Assembly (NCBI GenBank): GCA_009923125.1 | Contig: RFUD01000022.1 | Coordinates: forward strand, 1-13,103 | From: Planctomycetia bacterium | Lineage (GTDB): Bacteria > Planctomycetota > Planctomycetia > Pirellulales > UBA1268 | Direction: 5' to 3' | DNA: 13,103 nt | In this document: piece by piece, positions 1 through 7,507 of the stretch | Position numbering within the stretch: the stretch's first letter is position 1 | Layout of the letters: each line of letters opens with the position of its first letter | The notes under the pieces: model-generated | The model's input: only the letters and a program-made list of their open reading frames with translations | What the model was told of the DNA's origin: nothing | The model's database searches: none | Program-made: the position numbers and the translations under genes

Positions 1-1029
1 CGGCCCTCCCTCGCCCGCCCCGACCTGTCCGTCGGCGAACCGTCCCAGCTTCAGCGTGGCGTCGCCCGGGCGGATCTCGAGCATCTGCCGCCGGGGCAGC
101 CACGCATCGAACGTGATCTCGCGGGCCGCCGGCATCGCCTCGAAGGCCGTCACGTAGTCGAGCAGGGGCGCGGTCGACACGCACGCCCCGACGTGCACGG
201 TGGTCCACACGCCGCCGGTTTCGGGTGGATTGAGGGCGGCCACCTTGAGCCGGAAGCGGTACCAACCGTCGGCGGGCGCCGCGGTCGCCGGGATGCGGCC
301 GTAGTAGATGACCCCGCTCGACCACACGACGGCGCGGCCGTCGAGCAGTTCGGGCTCCCGGGTGCGGGCCTTGGGATCGGTGCGACACACGCCCTGGGCG
401 TCGAAGTCCTTCGCGTAGGCATCCGGGGGCGAGAGCGCCCTGCGAAAAGCCTCGTCGAGCGCGGCATCGACGACGGCCAGGTGCCGCTCGATCTGGTGGT
501 GCGACGTCGTCTGCCGCTGGGCCACGGTCGTGAACCCGCCGGGACGCCCCTCGATCGGCATCAGGCCGGCGAGCGGGATGTCGATGCCCAGGAGGGCGTG
601 CAACGACCGCTCGAGTTCGCGCGGTGAAAGACGGCGGGCTTGCACGCGGCCGAACGTCTCATCGCGCTCCCGGATCACCTGCCGCAGCCAGGTGCCAGTC
701 GCCTTCACGAACGAACGCCTCGCCGCATCCGCGAGCTTCGGCTCCTCGGGGGGCGGCATCTCTCCCGCCTCCACCCGCTCGATGATCCTGGTCCAGCGGA
801 CGTCCCCGGCCGGGTCGGCGGGATCGAACCGCAGGCCGCCGATGTCGAGCCCGCCGTCGGCGTCGCCTCCCTCGTGGCAGGAGAGGCAGCGGGTGCGCAG
901 GAACGCCTGGACCGCCTGCGGTGGCGTGCGACCCGCGGCGGAGGGCTCGGCCGTCGCCGCCGCCTCGACGCGGGCCGCGAGGCACGCGAGCGAACAGGCG
1001 ACCCACGCGATGACACAGACGACCTTCAT
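1..1029 (-). CDS. Secreted c-type cytochrome / DUF1587 (PSD3) protein, 3' end outside window
   Basis: An open frame runs from ATG at 1029 to the left edge, giving 343 codons without a stop. Residues 1-24 look like a signal peptide (MKVVCVIAWVACSLACLAA). A haem-binding motif CLSCH (C48, C51, H52) is followed by the GGLDI and GEMPPP pattern seen in planctomycete cytochrome domains. Residues about 131-195 (ARRLSPRELERSLHALLGID) match DUF1587/PSD3. Residues about 210-340 look beta-rich and could be a carbohydrate-binding-like insert, which is inference. In this family DUF1592, DUF1588 and DUF1585 usually follow, but here they would lie beyond the window. The family is large in planctomycetes, exported and of undetermined role, often assumed to be redox or polysaccharide linked. 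The gene starts 87 bases after argS in the same direction, so it may have its own promoter. The family call is firm; the function is unknown. Confidence 0.82.
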   Translation of the reverse strand, partial: MKVVCVIAWVACSLACLAARVEAAATAEPSAAGRTPPQAVQAFLRTRCLSCHEGGDADGGLDIGGLRFDPADPAGDVRWTRIIERVEAGEMPPPEEPKLADAARRSFVKATGTWLRQVIRERDETFGRVQARRLSPRELERSLHALLGIDIPLAGLMPIEGRPGGFTTVAQRQTTSHHQIERHLAVVDAALDEAFRRALSPPDAYAKDFDAQGVCRTDPKARTREPELLDGRAVVWSSGVIYYGRIPATAAPADGWYRFRLKVAALNPPETGGVWTTVHVGACVSTAPLLDYVTAFEAMPAAREITFDAWLPRRQMLEIRPGDATLKLGRFADGQVGAGEGGP

Positions 1030-1085
1030 GGAGGCGCTCCCGGGGCGGCCGGAATCCCCCAGCCGCACCCAAACCCATCATAGTA

Positions 1086-1101
1086 GGCCGTCTCGACGGC
1101 C
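1086..1101 (-). other. Stem-loop between argS and the cytochrome gene
   Basis: GGCCGTC and GACGGCC face each other across two bases, a 7-base inverted repeat (in practice about 6 pairs with a 4-base loop). It sits 15 bases after the argS stop. Read leftward it is followed by TACTATGATGG rather than a U run, so it is at best a weak terminator. TACTAT could equally be a -10 box for the cytochrome gene, but no good -35 is visible. Confidence 0.35.
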
Positions 1102-1116
1102 GCGCCGGCGACCCCG

Positions 1117-2943
1117 CTACATCCGCTCAGGAACGCGGATTCCGAGCAATTCGAGCCCCTTGCGGAGCACCTGCCCGGTGAGGTCGCAGAGCACGAGCCG
1201 GGTGGTGCGCTCCGCACCTTCCGCCTTGAGCACGGAGAGCGCGTCGTAAAACGTCGAGTAGGCGCCCGCGACGTCGAACAGGTACGCCGTCAGCACATTG
1301 GGCCGATAGTCCGCCTCCACGTCTTCGAGCGCCTCACCGAAACGCAGCAGCTTCATGGCAAGCGCCCGTTCGCGGCCGTCGGTGAACGCGATCGCCGCGG
1401 CCTCCCGCCGCACCGTACCGCGATCGACACCCCCCCTGGCGAAGATGCCCTCCACGCGGGCCACCGCATACTGCATGTAGGCCGCGGTGTTGCCCTTGAG
1501 CTCGAGCATCTTGTCGAAACTGAACACGTAGTCCGTCGTGCGGTTCTGCGAGAGATCGGCGTACTTGATCGCGCCGATCCCGACCGCCTCGGCGATCCCT
1601 CGCCGTTCGGCCTCGGGCATGGCCGTGCCGCGTTCCGCATCGGCCGCCGTCACCACCCCGAACGCCCGTGCCACTCCCTCGTCGAGCAGCGGCTCGAGGC
1701 CCACCGTGTCGCCGGCGCGGGTTTTAAACGGCTTGCCGTCGTCGCCCAACACCGTGCCAAACGCCACGTGCACGAGATCGGTGCTGCCCGGGCCGTCGAC
1801 GCCCCAGCGCCGCGCCGTCTCGAACACCTGCTCGAAGTGCTGGCTCTGCCGATGATCGACCACGTACAGGATCCGGTCGGGCTTCCAGTGCTCCATCCGC
1901 CAGCGGATGGTCGCCAGATCGGTCGTCGCATAGAGGAACGCGCCGTCGGCCTTGCGGATGAGCAGCGGCGGCTTGTCGGGACCGTCGAGAAACACCCCCA
2001 CCGCTCCCCGGCTCTCCCGCGCGAGACCGCAGGCTTCGAGGTCGTGCACCGTGCCGGCGAGCAGCGGCTGAAAAAAGCTCTCGCCGAGCGTGTGGTCGAA
2101 CGCCACGTCGAGCCGGCCATAGATGCGGTCGATCTCGCGCCGGCAGACAGGCATGAACTGCTCCCACAGGGCCCGGTTCTCGGGATCCCCCTCGTGGAGC
2201 TTCGCCGTTTCGGCGAGCACCTCGCGGCCCGCCTCGGGGAACCGGGCGGCGAGCGCGGCCGCCTCGGCGTCCGCCGCAAGTTCGTCCGGTCTGGCGTCGG
2301 CCACCTTCCGGACGAGTCGATACAGCCGGCCGAGCTCGCCCGTGGGGTCGGCGGCGAACGCGACGTCGTCGCGACAGTGCTTCCAGCCCCAGAGGATCAT
2401 CCCGAACTGCGTGCCCCAGTCGCCGAGGTGGTTGTCGGTGATCGTGTGGTGGCCGCGGAATTTCAGGATGCGCGCGAGCGCGTCGCCGATCACCGTGGAG
2501 CGGATGTGGCCCACGTGCATCGGCTTGGCGACGTTGGGCGACGAATAGTCGAGGACGATCGTCTCGGGGGTCGCGACCGGCGCCACGCCGAGCCGCTCGT
2601 CACCGCAGGCTCCGGCCACAGCCCGCGCGAGCGCATCATCGCGCACGCGCAGGTTGATGAATCCGGGCCCGACCGGCTCGCCCGGCGGCTCGAACACGTC
2701 GCCCACCTCGAGCCGCCTGATGATCTCGATCGCCACGTCGCGCGGCTTCCTGCCGGCCCGCTTCGCCAGCCCCATCGCCATCGTGCCGGAGTAGTCGCCG
2801 TGCTTCGGGTCGGCCGTCTCGCGGACCTGCTCGACGAGCGCCGGCAGTTCCTCCGGCGCGATCGCCACGACACCGTCGGCGGACAGCCGCTCGAGCGCCG
2901 ACTGGAACATGCCACGCAGGGCGGCCCGAAACGGCTCAGCCAT
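1117..2943 (-). CDS. argS: Arginyl-tRNA synthetase
   Basis: This class I aminoacyl-tRNA synthetase charges tRNA-Arg with arginine using ATP, in the cytoplasm. The protein is 608 residues. The N-terminal additional domain spans about 8-100, with KHGDYSG at 48-54. The HIGH motif is HVGH at 143-146, preceded by SSPNVAKPM. The KMSK loop is the degenerate form usual in this enzyme (DDGKPFKTR, 401-409). The DALR anticodon-binding region occupies about 490-608 and ends RVPERM. The ATG at 2943 was chosen because it gives the normal N-terminus and overlaps the rsfS stop by 8 bases (ATGGCTGA), a coupling arrangement. An in-frame upstream start at 2985 would add 14 arginine-rich residues inside rsfS and is unlikely. 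Length and motif order are normal for the family, and the identification is certain. Confidence 0.97.
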   Translation of the reverse strand: MAEPFRAALRGMFQSALERLSADGVVAIAPEELPALVEQVRETADPKHGDYSGTMAMGLAKRAGRKPRDVAIEIIRRLEVGDVFEPPGEPVGPGFINLRVRDDALARAVAGACGDERLGVAPVATPETIVLDYSSPNVAKPMHVGHIRSTVIGDALARILKFRGHHTITDNHLGDWGTQFGMILWGWKHCRDDVAFAADPTGELGRLYRLVRKVADARPDELAADAEAAALAARFPEAGREVLAETAKLHEGDPENRALWEQFMPVCRREIDRIYGRLDVAFDHTLGESFFQPLLAGTVHDLEACGLARESRGAVGVFLDGPDKPPLLIRKADGAFLYATTDLATIRWRMEHWKPDRILYVVDHRQSQHFEQVFETARRWGVDGPGSTDLVHVAFGTVLGDDGKPFKTRAGDTVGLEPLLDEGVARAFGVVTAADAERGTAMPEAERRGIAEAVGIGAIKYADLSQNRTTDYVFSFDKMLELKGNTAAYMQYAVARVEGIFARGGVDRGTVRREAAAIAFTDGRERALAMKLLRFGEALEDVEADYRPNVLTAYLFDVAGAYSTFYDALSVLKAEGAERTTRLVLCDLTGQVLRKGLELLGIRVPERM

Positions 2944-3346
2944 CGCGGGCCGCTCCCGCCCCGGGCGCCGCGACCTGCTTCGCACCGCTCCACAGATGCT
3001 CGAGATCCCAATACTCCCGCGACTCGGCGTCGAACAGATGCACGACGACGTTGCCGTAGTCGATCACGATCCAGCGGCCCTCCTCGTAGCCCTCGGCCCC
3101 CCGGCGTCGATCGTGCAACTCGGCCTTCACCACCTTCTCGATCTCGTCGGCCATGGCATGGATCTGCCGCTGGCTCGTGCCGGTCGCGACCACGAAGTAG
3201 TCGAACACCTGCGTCAACTCCCGCAGGTCGAGAATCCTGACGTCCGTCCCGCGCGTCTCCGCCGCGACCCGCGCGGCGGTGAGCGCGAGCGTCCGCGCCG
3301 CATCGGCCGACTTCTCTGACACGGCGGCTTTCGAGGAGGGGGGCAT
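2936..3346 (-). CDS. rsfS: Ribosomal silencing factor RsfS (Iojap family)
   Basis: RsfS binds L14 on the large ribosomal subunit and blocks subunit joining when nutrients are short. The 136-residue protein has the whole domain: the LDLRELTQVFDYFVVATG block at about 39-56, SQRQIHAMADEIEK at 58-71, and the closing DYGNVVVHLFDAESREYWDL at 96-115. The ATG at 3346 leaves a short polar N-terminal tail before the domain. No clear Shine-Dalgarno is seen (TAGAATTTGGCCCG precedes the ATG). A longer open frame reaches 3598, but it runs through the repeat element and is arginine-rich, so I reject that start. The gene overlaps argS by 8 bases. It is separated from coaX by 303 bases, unlike the other tight joins in this run, so it may have its own transcription start. 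Confidence 0.94.
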   Translation of the reverse strand: MPPSSKAAVSEKSADAARTLALTAARVAAETRGTDVRILDLRELTQVFDYFVVATGTSQRQIHAMADEIEKVVKAELHDRRRGAEGYEEGRWIVIDYGNVVVHLFDAESREYWDLEHLWSGAKQVAAPGAGAARDG

Positions 3347-3460
3347 CGGGCCAAATTCTAGCCAAAGTTCGTGTGGACGATAGCGGCCTGAAGAACGGCT
3401 TCGGCCTTTTCTTCCACCGACCGACTCCGCCGAAAGTTCTCGGCGCCTACGAGTTGAGGA

Positions 3461-3607
3461 GGCTGCGGGCCACCCGTGTCCCTTGAGCCGGCGTTTGCGA
3501 CCAGCGGAGCCATGGATGGCGCAGCGCCAGTCGCTCCGAGTGAACGAAGCCCAGGAGGGGCGCAGTGAACGTCCGGCGAAGGGGATCGGGTGGCCCACAG
3601 CCGGCGC
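3461..3607. repeat. Palindromic repeat element in the coaX-rsfS gap
   Basis: The 303-base gap 3347-3649 holds no convincing gene but does hold a structured element. The arm at 3461-3496 begins GGCTGCGGGCCACCCG. The reverse complement of 3567-3602 begins GGCTGTGGGCCACCCG, so 15 of the first 16 positions match. A second block of homology, GCCGGCGTT versus GCCGGACGTT, needs one small gap. Between the arms, CGGAGC (3505-3510) pairs with GCTCCG (3533-3538) around a nested GGCGC-A-GCGCC (3518-3528). The right arm plus GGCGC, 3567-3607, recurs inverted at 12801-12841. No transposase and no clear target duplication are seen. It may be a MITE- or REP-like dispersed repeat, or a structured RNA between the two genes. 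The rest of the gap shows nothing recognisable. Confidence 0.68.
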
Positions 3608-3649
3608 ACACCAACGAGAGTCACGACATGCCGAAGCATCCTCAACGCG

Positions 3650-4486
3650 CTACCGGCCGCACGCGCGGGCGGCGGCGAGGGCGATGCCGTGCAGGACGAG
3701 GTCGGGGATCTCGATCGCACCCGGCAGCGCCGCGCGGACGGCGCCGCGCCAGCCGCCGGTGAGGATCACCTCGGCATCGGTGCCGAGCCATCCACGGGCT
3801 TCCGCGACGAGCCGCGCGACCGCGCCTTGGATCCCGAAGCCGATGCCCGCGGCGATCGCTTCGTGCGTGGAGCGGCCCGGCATCGCCGGCGGAGCGGACG
3901 TGCCCAGCGCGGCCACTTCGGGCAGCTTGCTCGTGCCGTCGGCGAGCGATCTCGCCATGAGTGCGGGTCCGGGCAGGATCGCGCCGCCCAGGAACGTGCC
4001 GTCGGCGGCGAGCATGTCCACCGTGGCGGCCGTGCCGCAGTCGACGACGATCGCCGGCCGGCCGGCGGACTTCACGAGCCCGGCCGCGGCGGCGCCGCAC
4101 AGCCGGTCGATGCCCACGCGGTCGGGGGCAGGCAGTGCGATCTCGAGCGGCAGGTCGGCGTGACCGACCCGCCGCTGGCGCAGCGGCCGATGGCTCGTGG
4201 CCGACACGGCCGCGAGCGACGCCTCGAGGCGGGCGGCGGCCGCGTCGTGGACGCTCGCCACGAGCACCACGGCCGGCCCGGGCGCCGCCCCCTGCAGCCA
4301 CTGCTCGAGGTGCGCCGGCCGGAAGCCGTGGCTGTCGAGGTCGTTGCGGCGGTCGATCGCCGGCAGTCGGAAGGGCGCGGCGATCGCGGCCGACGCCGTC
4401 ACGACGGCGAGCTTGATGCGCGAGTTGCCCACGTCGGCGAGCACCACGGTGTCGCCCGGACCGATGGCGGACCCGGCCGCGGTCAT
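3650..4486 (-). CDS. coaX: Type III pantothenate kinase
   Basis: CoaX phosphorylates pantothenate, the first step of coenzyme A synthesis, in the cytoplasm. It belongs to the ASKHA fold and needs a monovalent cation. In the 278-residue protein I see the phosphate-binding DVGNS at 18-22, the pantothenate-side motif PDRVGIDRL at 121-129, the second phosphate loop DCGTAATVD at 149-157, and GGAILPG at 167-173. The likely catalytic Asp is in GIDR (D127). Length is slightly above the usual 255 or so, partly from an alanine-rich N-terminal tail. The ATG at 4486 overlaps the obgE stop as ATGA, so translation is probably coupled. All key motifs are intact and the call is firm. Confidence 0.95.
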   Translation of the reverse strand: MTAAGSAIGPGDTVVLADVGNSRIKLAVVTASAAIAAPFRLPAIDRRNDLDSHGFRPAHLEQWLQGAAPGPAVVLVASVHDAAAARLEASLAAVSATSHRPLRQRRVGHADLPLEIALPAPDRVGIDRLCGAAAAGLVKSAGRPAIVVDCGTAATVDMLAADGTFLGGAILPGPALMARSLADGTSKLPEVAALGTSAPPAMPGRSTHEAIAAGIGFGIQGAVARLVAEARGWLGTDAEVILTGGWRGAVRAALPGAIEIPDLVLHGIALAAARACGR

Positions 4487-5292
4487 GAAGGCGTCCTCCG
4501 CGCGGCGGCCAGCCGGGCCTCCTCCTGCTCGCGCTTCTGCCGGTCCATCTCGGTGGCCAAGGCGGCAATCAGGCGATCGAGGCCCACGCCGGTGACCGCG
4601 CTCACGGCGAGCACGTCCCGTCCGGTCTCGGCGGCCAACCGCGCCCGCACCTCTTCCGCGCCGGGAAGCTCGGCCTTGCTCACGATCACGATCTCGGGCC
4701 GACGGCCGAGCTGCTCGGCGTACAGCGTGAGCTCCGCGCGGATGGCCCGGTAGTTGGCGACCGGATCGCCGCCGTCGATCGGCTGCGGCTCCACCACGTG
4801 CACGATGATCCCGGCCCGCTCGACGTGGCGGAGAAACTCATGGCCGAGCCCCACCCCGGCATGGGCGCCCTCGATCAGCCCCGGCAGATCGGCCAGCACG
4901 AAACTTCGATCCCGGTCGATGGCCACGATGCCGAGCATCGGCGTCTTCGTCGTGAACGCGTAGTCGGCGATCTGGGGCCGGGCCCGCGAGAGCCGCGACA
5001 GGAGCGTGCTCTTGCCCGCGTTGGGCAGGCCGACGAGCCCGACGTCGGCGATCACCTTGAGCTCGAGGAGCAGCCGGCGGACCTGTCCCTTCTCGCCGGG
5101 GCCGAACTCCCGCGGCGCGCGGTTGGTCGAGGTCTTGAAGTGCAGGTTGCCCTTGCCGCCGGCGCCTCCCTGGGCCGCGACGATCGCATCGCCCGCGGTG
5201 GCGAGGTCCTTGAGCACGAGCCCCGTCGCTTCATCCATCACGATCGTGCCCGGGGGCACGAGCAGCACGAGATCCCGCCCGCAGCCCGCCAC
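4483..5292 (-). CDS. obgE: Obg GTPase, C-terminal part of a frame-broken obgE (GTPase domain)
   Basis: Obg/CgtA is an essential GTPase of late 50S assembly and stress response. This 269-residue frame carries the end of the glycine-rich Obg fold (LVPPGT, then GGAGGKGNLHF and NRAPREFGPGEKG, residues 11-67) and the complete G domain: G1 GLPNAGKS at 88-95, G2 TT in YAFTT at 114-115, G3 DLPG at 135-138, and G5 SAV at 231-233. G4 reads SKAE (205-208) instead of NKxD, which I recall being similar (TKCE) in other planctomycete Obgs. The frame can start at GTG 5292, but that is a by-product of the break. The true start is at 5480 in another frame, given as the next entry. About 13 codons of the conserved loop before LVPPGT are missing. 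The stop overlaps coaX by 4 bases. Confidence 0.88.
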   Translation of the reverse strand: MAGCGRDLVLLVPPGTIVMDEATGLVLKDLATAGDAIVAAQGGAGGKGNLHFKTSTNRAPREFGPGEKGQVRRLLLELKVIADVGLVGLPNAGKSTLLSRLSRARPQIADYAFTTKTPMLGIVAIDRDRSFVLADLPGLIEGAHAGVGLGHEFLRHVERAGIIVHVVEPQPIDGGDPVANYRAIRAELTLYAEQLGRRPEIVIVSKAELPGAEEVRARLAAETGRDVLAVSAVTGVGLDRLIAALATEMDRQKREQEEARLAAARRTPS

Positions 5293-5480
5293 TGCATCCT
5301 GTGGGCCAGCGCGGCGAGCGAATCGACGCCGGCCCGCGCCTCGAGGATCACGCTTCCGCCGTCGCCGCCGTCGCCTCCATCGGGGCCGCCGAGCGGGATG
5401 TACTTCTCACGGCGAAAACTGGAGCAGCCACGTCCTCCGTCGCCGGCCGCCACCTCGATTTGCACGCGGTCGACAAACAC
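5238..5480 (-). CDS. obgE: Obg GTPase, N-terminal fragment of the frame-broken obgE
   Basis: GTG at 5480 opens MFVDRVQIEVAAGDGG, the invariant Obg N-terminus, followed by FRREKYIPLGGPDGGDGGDGG and SLAALAHRMQWRA. Homology ends near 5283. The frame then reads a nonsense tail (AGGISCCSCPRARS) and stops at 5238. The GTPase part continues in the frame beginning at 5289. Moving from one frame to the other needs a missing length of 3n+1 bases. A loss of 40 would restore about 345 residues and the usual ENGxHGxG loop. This may be an assembly or sequencing error in a GC-rich repetitive stretch, or a real mutation. The start lies 33 bases after the rpmA stop, with no strong ribosome-binding site. Confidence 0.85.
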   Translation of the reverse strand: MFVDRVQIEVAAGDGGRGCSSFRREKYIPLGGPDGGDGGDGGSVILEARAGVDSLAALAHRMQWRAAGGISCCSCPRARS

Positions 5481-5513
5481 TCGAGCACGTCCGATCTCGG
5501 GCGGACGCTGCGA

Positions 5514-5759
5514 CTACGAGGCGGACACGTTGACGCGACGACCTTCCTGGTCGAAACCGACGACACCGTCCACGAGCGCGAACAGCGTGTAGTCGGAACC
5601 CATGCCGACGTTCTTGCCCGGGCGGAACTTCGTGCCGACCTGCCGCACGAGGATGTTGCCGGCACGCACCTCTGCACCGCCGAACTTCTTCACCCCACGC
5701 CTCTGCGCGTTGGAGTCGCGTCCGTTGCGGCTGGAGCCCTGACCTTTTTTATGTGCCAT
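5514..5759 (-). CDS. rpmA: 50S ribosomal protein L27
   Basis: L27 sits at the peptidyl-transferase centre and its N-terminal tail contacts the tRNA ends. The 81-residue protein shows the full family pattern: MAHKKGQGSSRNGRDS at the N-terminus with no cleavable extension, RRGVKKFGGAEVRAGNILVRQ, then GTKFRPGKNVGMGSDYTLFAL. The ATG at 5759 is chosen over the TTG at 5762 because a strong Shine-Dalgarno, GGAGGTGG at 5770-5763, is well spaced for it and MAHKK is the family start. That ribosome-binding site lies inside the last codons of the upstream unknown gene, and the two genes share one base in TGATG. rplU (L21), the usual partner, is not adjacent. obgE follows, which is the common order. Confidence 0.97.
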   Translation of the reverse strand: MAHKKGQGSSRNGRDSNAQRRGVKKFGGAEVRAGNILVRQVGTKFRPGKNVGMGSDYTLFALVDGVVGFDQEGRRVNVSAS

Positions 5760-7507
5760 CAACCACCTCCAGAAGCCGGGAATTCGCCGGCGATCTCCTC
5801 AATTTCGTACCGGAAAACCCAGGCATGGTCAATGCCCTCGTTCACGGCCTTGGCCCTGGCGTAGACGAGCGGTCCCTCGGCCCCGATGACCCCCAGGAGC
5901 AGCCGGCCCCGCATGGCCGCATCGGGCTCCGAATCGACGGCCGTCGCGAGCGCGTCGAACGCGGCCCGCGCCCCGCCGGCCGCGAGCCGCCGGCGATCGA
6001 TCCCCAGGTCGTCGAGCACCACGAGCGCGCGGGCGAGCCCCAGTTCGCGGGCCAGTTCCTCGAGCCGTTCGGCCTCGCCGCCGAACAGGGCCACCGCCTC
6101 GGCACGTCGCTCGGCCGGGCTGTCGATGGCGTCGATCGCGGCGATCGCCCGGGCCAGCGCTTCCAGCGGCGCCGCCGTCGGCAACTCCGCCGCGATGCCG
6201 ACCCGCTCGAGCGCCGCCGCCCGGACATTCGCCCGCTCGCCCTCCGCCGGTCCGGCGAGCGCCCGCGACAGGTCCTCGATCCATTCGATCCCGTGGTCGC
6301 CGAGGAGTTCGCGCACGACCTGCCCGCGCGCGGCGGGCTCCGCGAGCCCCGCGAGCCGCTCCATCACCTTTCCCAGCGGCGCGAGGCTGTGGGGAACGTC
6401 CCGGTCGGCCACCTCGAACGGGACCTCGGGTACGAGCAGATCCTGCCACCCCATGCCGAGACGCTCGAGCCCGTCGCGTGCCGATGCCTGCGTGAGTTCC
6501 GGTCTCCCGACCGCTTCCAGCACCCTGACGCCGACGGCCATCCGCTCGACGAGGCCGGCGTGGCCGATGCTCACCTCATCCTCGTCGAACGCGACCTCGT
6601 CGCCATGCCGCCAGAAGTCGAGCCGCAGGCTTTCCAGCGCATGCTCGGTGCCCGCGCCGGGCGGGTCATCCGCGGTGATGCGGGCGTCGGGGTCGCTCCG
6701 CCAGCGGATCGCGTTGGTGAGGCCGCGGACGAAGATCGAGAAAAAATCGATCCGTGGATCAAGGTCGGTCCATATCGCGACTCCCCAGCGTTCCTCCCCA
6801 GGTGCGAGTTCGGTTTCGACCATGCTCGTGCTGTCGTACAACCGCCCCGCCACGCCCTCGCGACGTTGGATCGGGCCGATCGCCTCGGGGATCACGCGAT
6901 CGAGGTAGCCGCGATAGTGAATCGAGCCCTCGGCGTGGGCCAAGCCCTCGATGCTCTCGAGCACGAAGTGCGGCAGGAACCTGACCGGCTTTTCGAACCC
7001 CTCGCGCTGGAGCCGGGTCGGGTCATCCTCCGGGCTCGTCGTTCGGCGACCCGCCGTGTTTCGCACGCGATACAAGAGGTACAGCACCCGCTTGCGGCGC
7101 ATCTGGAAATCCGCCCCGGGAACATCGATGTCGATGTGACGCGGCGGCTTGTAGGCGAACTCGAGGCACCACACGTCGCGCGGGTAGATGCGGTTTCGCC
7201 CCCGCTCGACGAGCGTGCCGACGGCGGCATCGCGTCGCGGCTTCCAGGCCCGGTCGGCGAGTCCGCGGGTGATCTCGAGGATGTCGCCGCGCTGGATCGT
7301 GTGGTCGGTCGCGAGGTCGGGCGGAATGACGGTGAGCACCCCGGGGGCCAGCGGCCGGAAGCCATCCGGTTCGGCCCCGGGCAGGGGGTACGCCGCCAGG
7401 GCGAGCGCAGCCAGCGCCGAGCAGCAGATGTAGAAGATCGACCGACTGGCCATGAAACCCTCGCGCATGTCCGGGTGGGTGCCGACCACGCCCAGGAACG
7501 GTGACAT
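5759..7507 (-). CDS. Exported protein of unknown function, upstream of rpmA
   Basis: I do not recognise a named family. The 582-residue protein starts at ATG 7507, chosen for the strong Shine-Dalgarno GGAGG six bases before it. An in-frame ATG at 7453 (MASRSIFYICC) is a shorter alternative, with GAGGG before it. Residues 23-45 are hydrophobic (SIFYICCSALAALALAAYPL) and end in PGA-E, so a signal peptide is likely. Residues about 50-335 look beta-rich, with DVWCLEFAYKPPRHIDIDVP at 111-130 and RKRVLYLLYRVRN at 138-150. From memory, similar signatures occur in other planctomycete secreted proteins of unknown role. Residues about 370-560 are alanine- and leucine-rich and probably helical. No catalytic motif is seen. 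Its TGA overlaps the rpmA ATG, so it heads the L27/Obg transcript. It is a real gene judging by codon use, but the function is unknown. Confidence 0.85.
   Translation of the reverse strand: MSPFLGVVGTHPDMREGFMASRSIFYICCSALAALALAAYPLPGAEPDGFRPLAPGVLTVIPPDLATDHTIQRGDILEITRGLADRAWKPRRDAAVGTLVERGRNRIYPRDVWCLEFAYKPPRHIDIDVPGADFQMRRKRVLYLLYRVRNTAGRRTTSPEDDPTRLQREGFEKPVRFLPHFVLESIEGLAHAEGSIHYRGYLDRVIPEAIGPIQRREGVAGRLYDSTSMVETELAPGEERWGVAIWTDLDPRIDFFSIFVRGLTNAIRWRSDPDARITADDPPGAGTEHALESLRLDFWRHGDEVAFDEDEVSIGHAGLVERMAVGVRVLEAVGRPELTQASARDGLERLGMGWQDLLVPEVPFEVADRDVPHSLAPLGKVMERLAGLAEPAARGQVVRELLGDHGIEWIEDLSRALAGPAEGERANVRAAALERVGIAAELPTAAPLEALARAIAAIDAIDSPAERRAEAVALFGGEAERLEELARELGLARALVVLDDLGIDRRRLAAGGARAAFDALATAVDSEPDAAMRGRLLLGVIGAEGPLVYARAKAVNEGIDHAWVFRYEIEEIAGEFPASGGG

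Noticed and set aside
1086..1101. The stem-loop after argS as an intrinsic terminator
   Set aside because: No U run follows it on the minus strand, so it is listed only as a stem-loop.
1768..3240. A 490-codon open frame on the plus strand across argS and rsfS
   Set aside because: It is the antisense shadow of two certain genes and has no recognisable domain.
3347..3598. An N-terminal extension of rsfS to 3598
   Set aside because: The added residues are the translated repeat element, arginine- and serine-rich, with no place in the RsfS family.
5753..7504. A 583-codon open frame on the plus strand opposite the exported-protein gene
   Set aside because: It is rich in Arg, Asp, His and Pro in the way antisense frames of GC-rich genes are. 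The minus strand has a signal peptide, a strong ribosome-binding site and coupling to rpmA.
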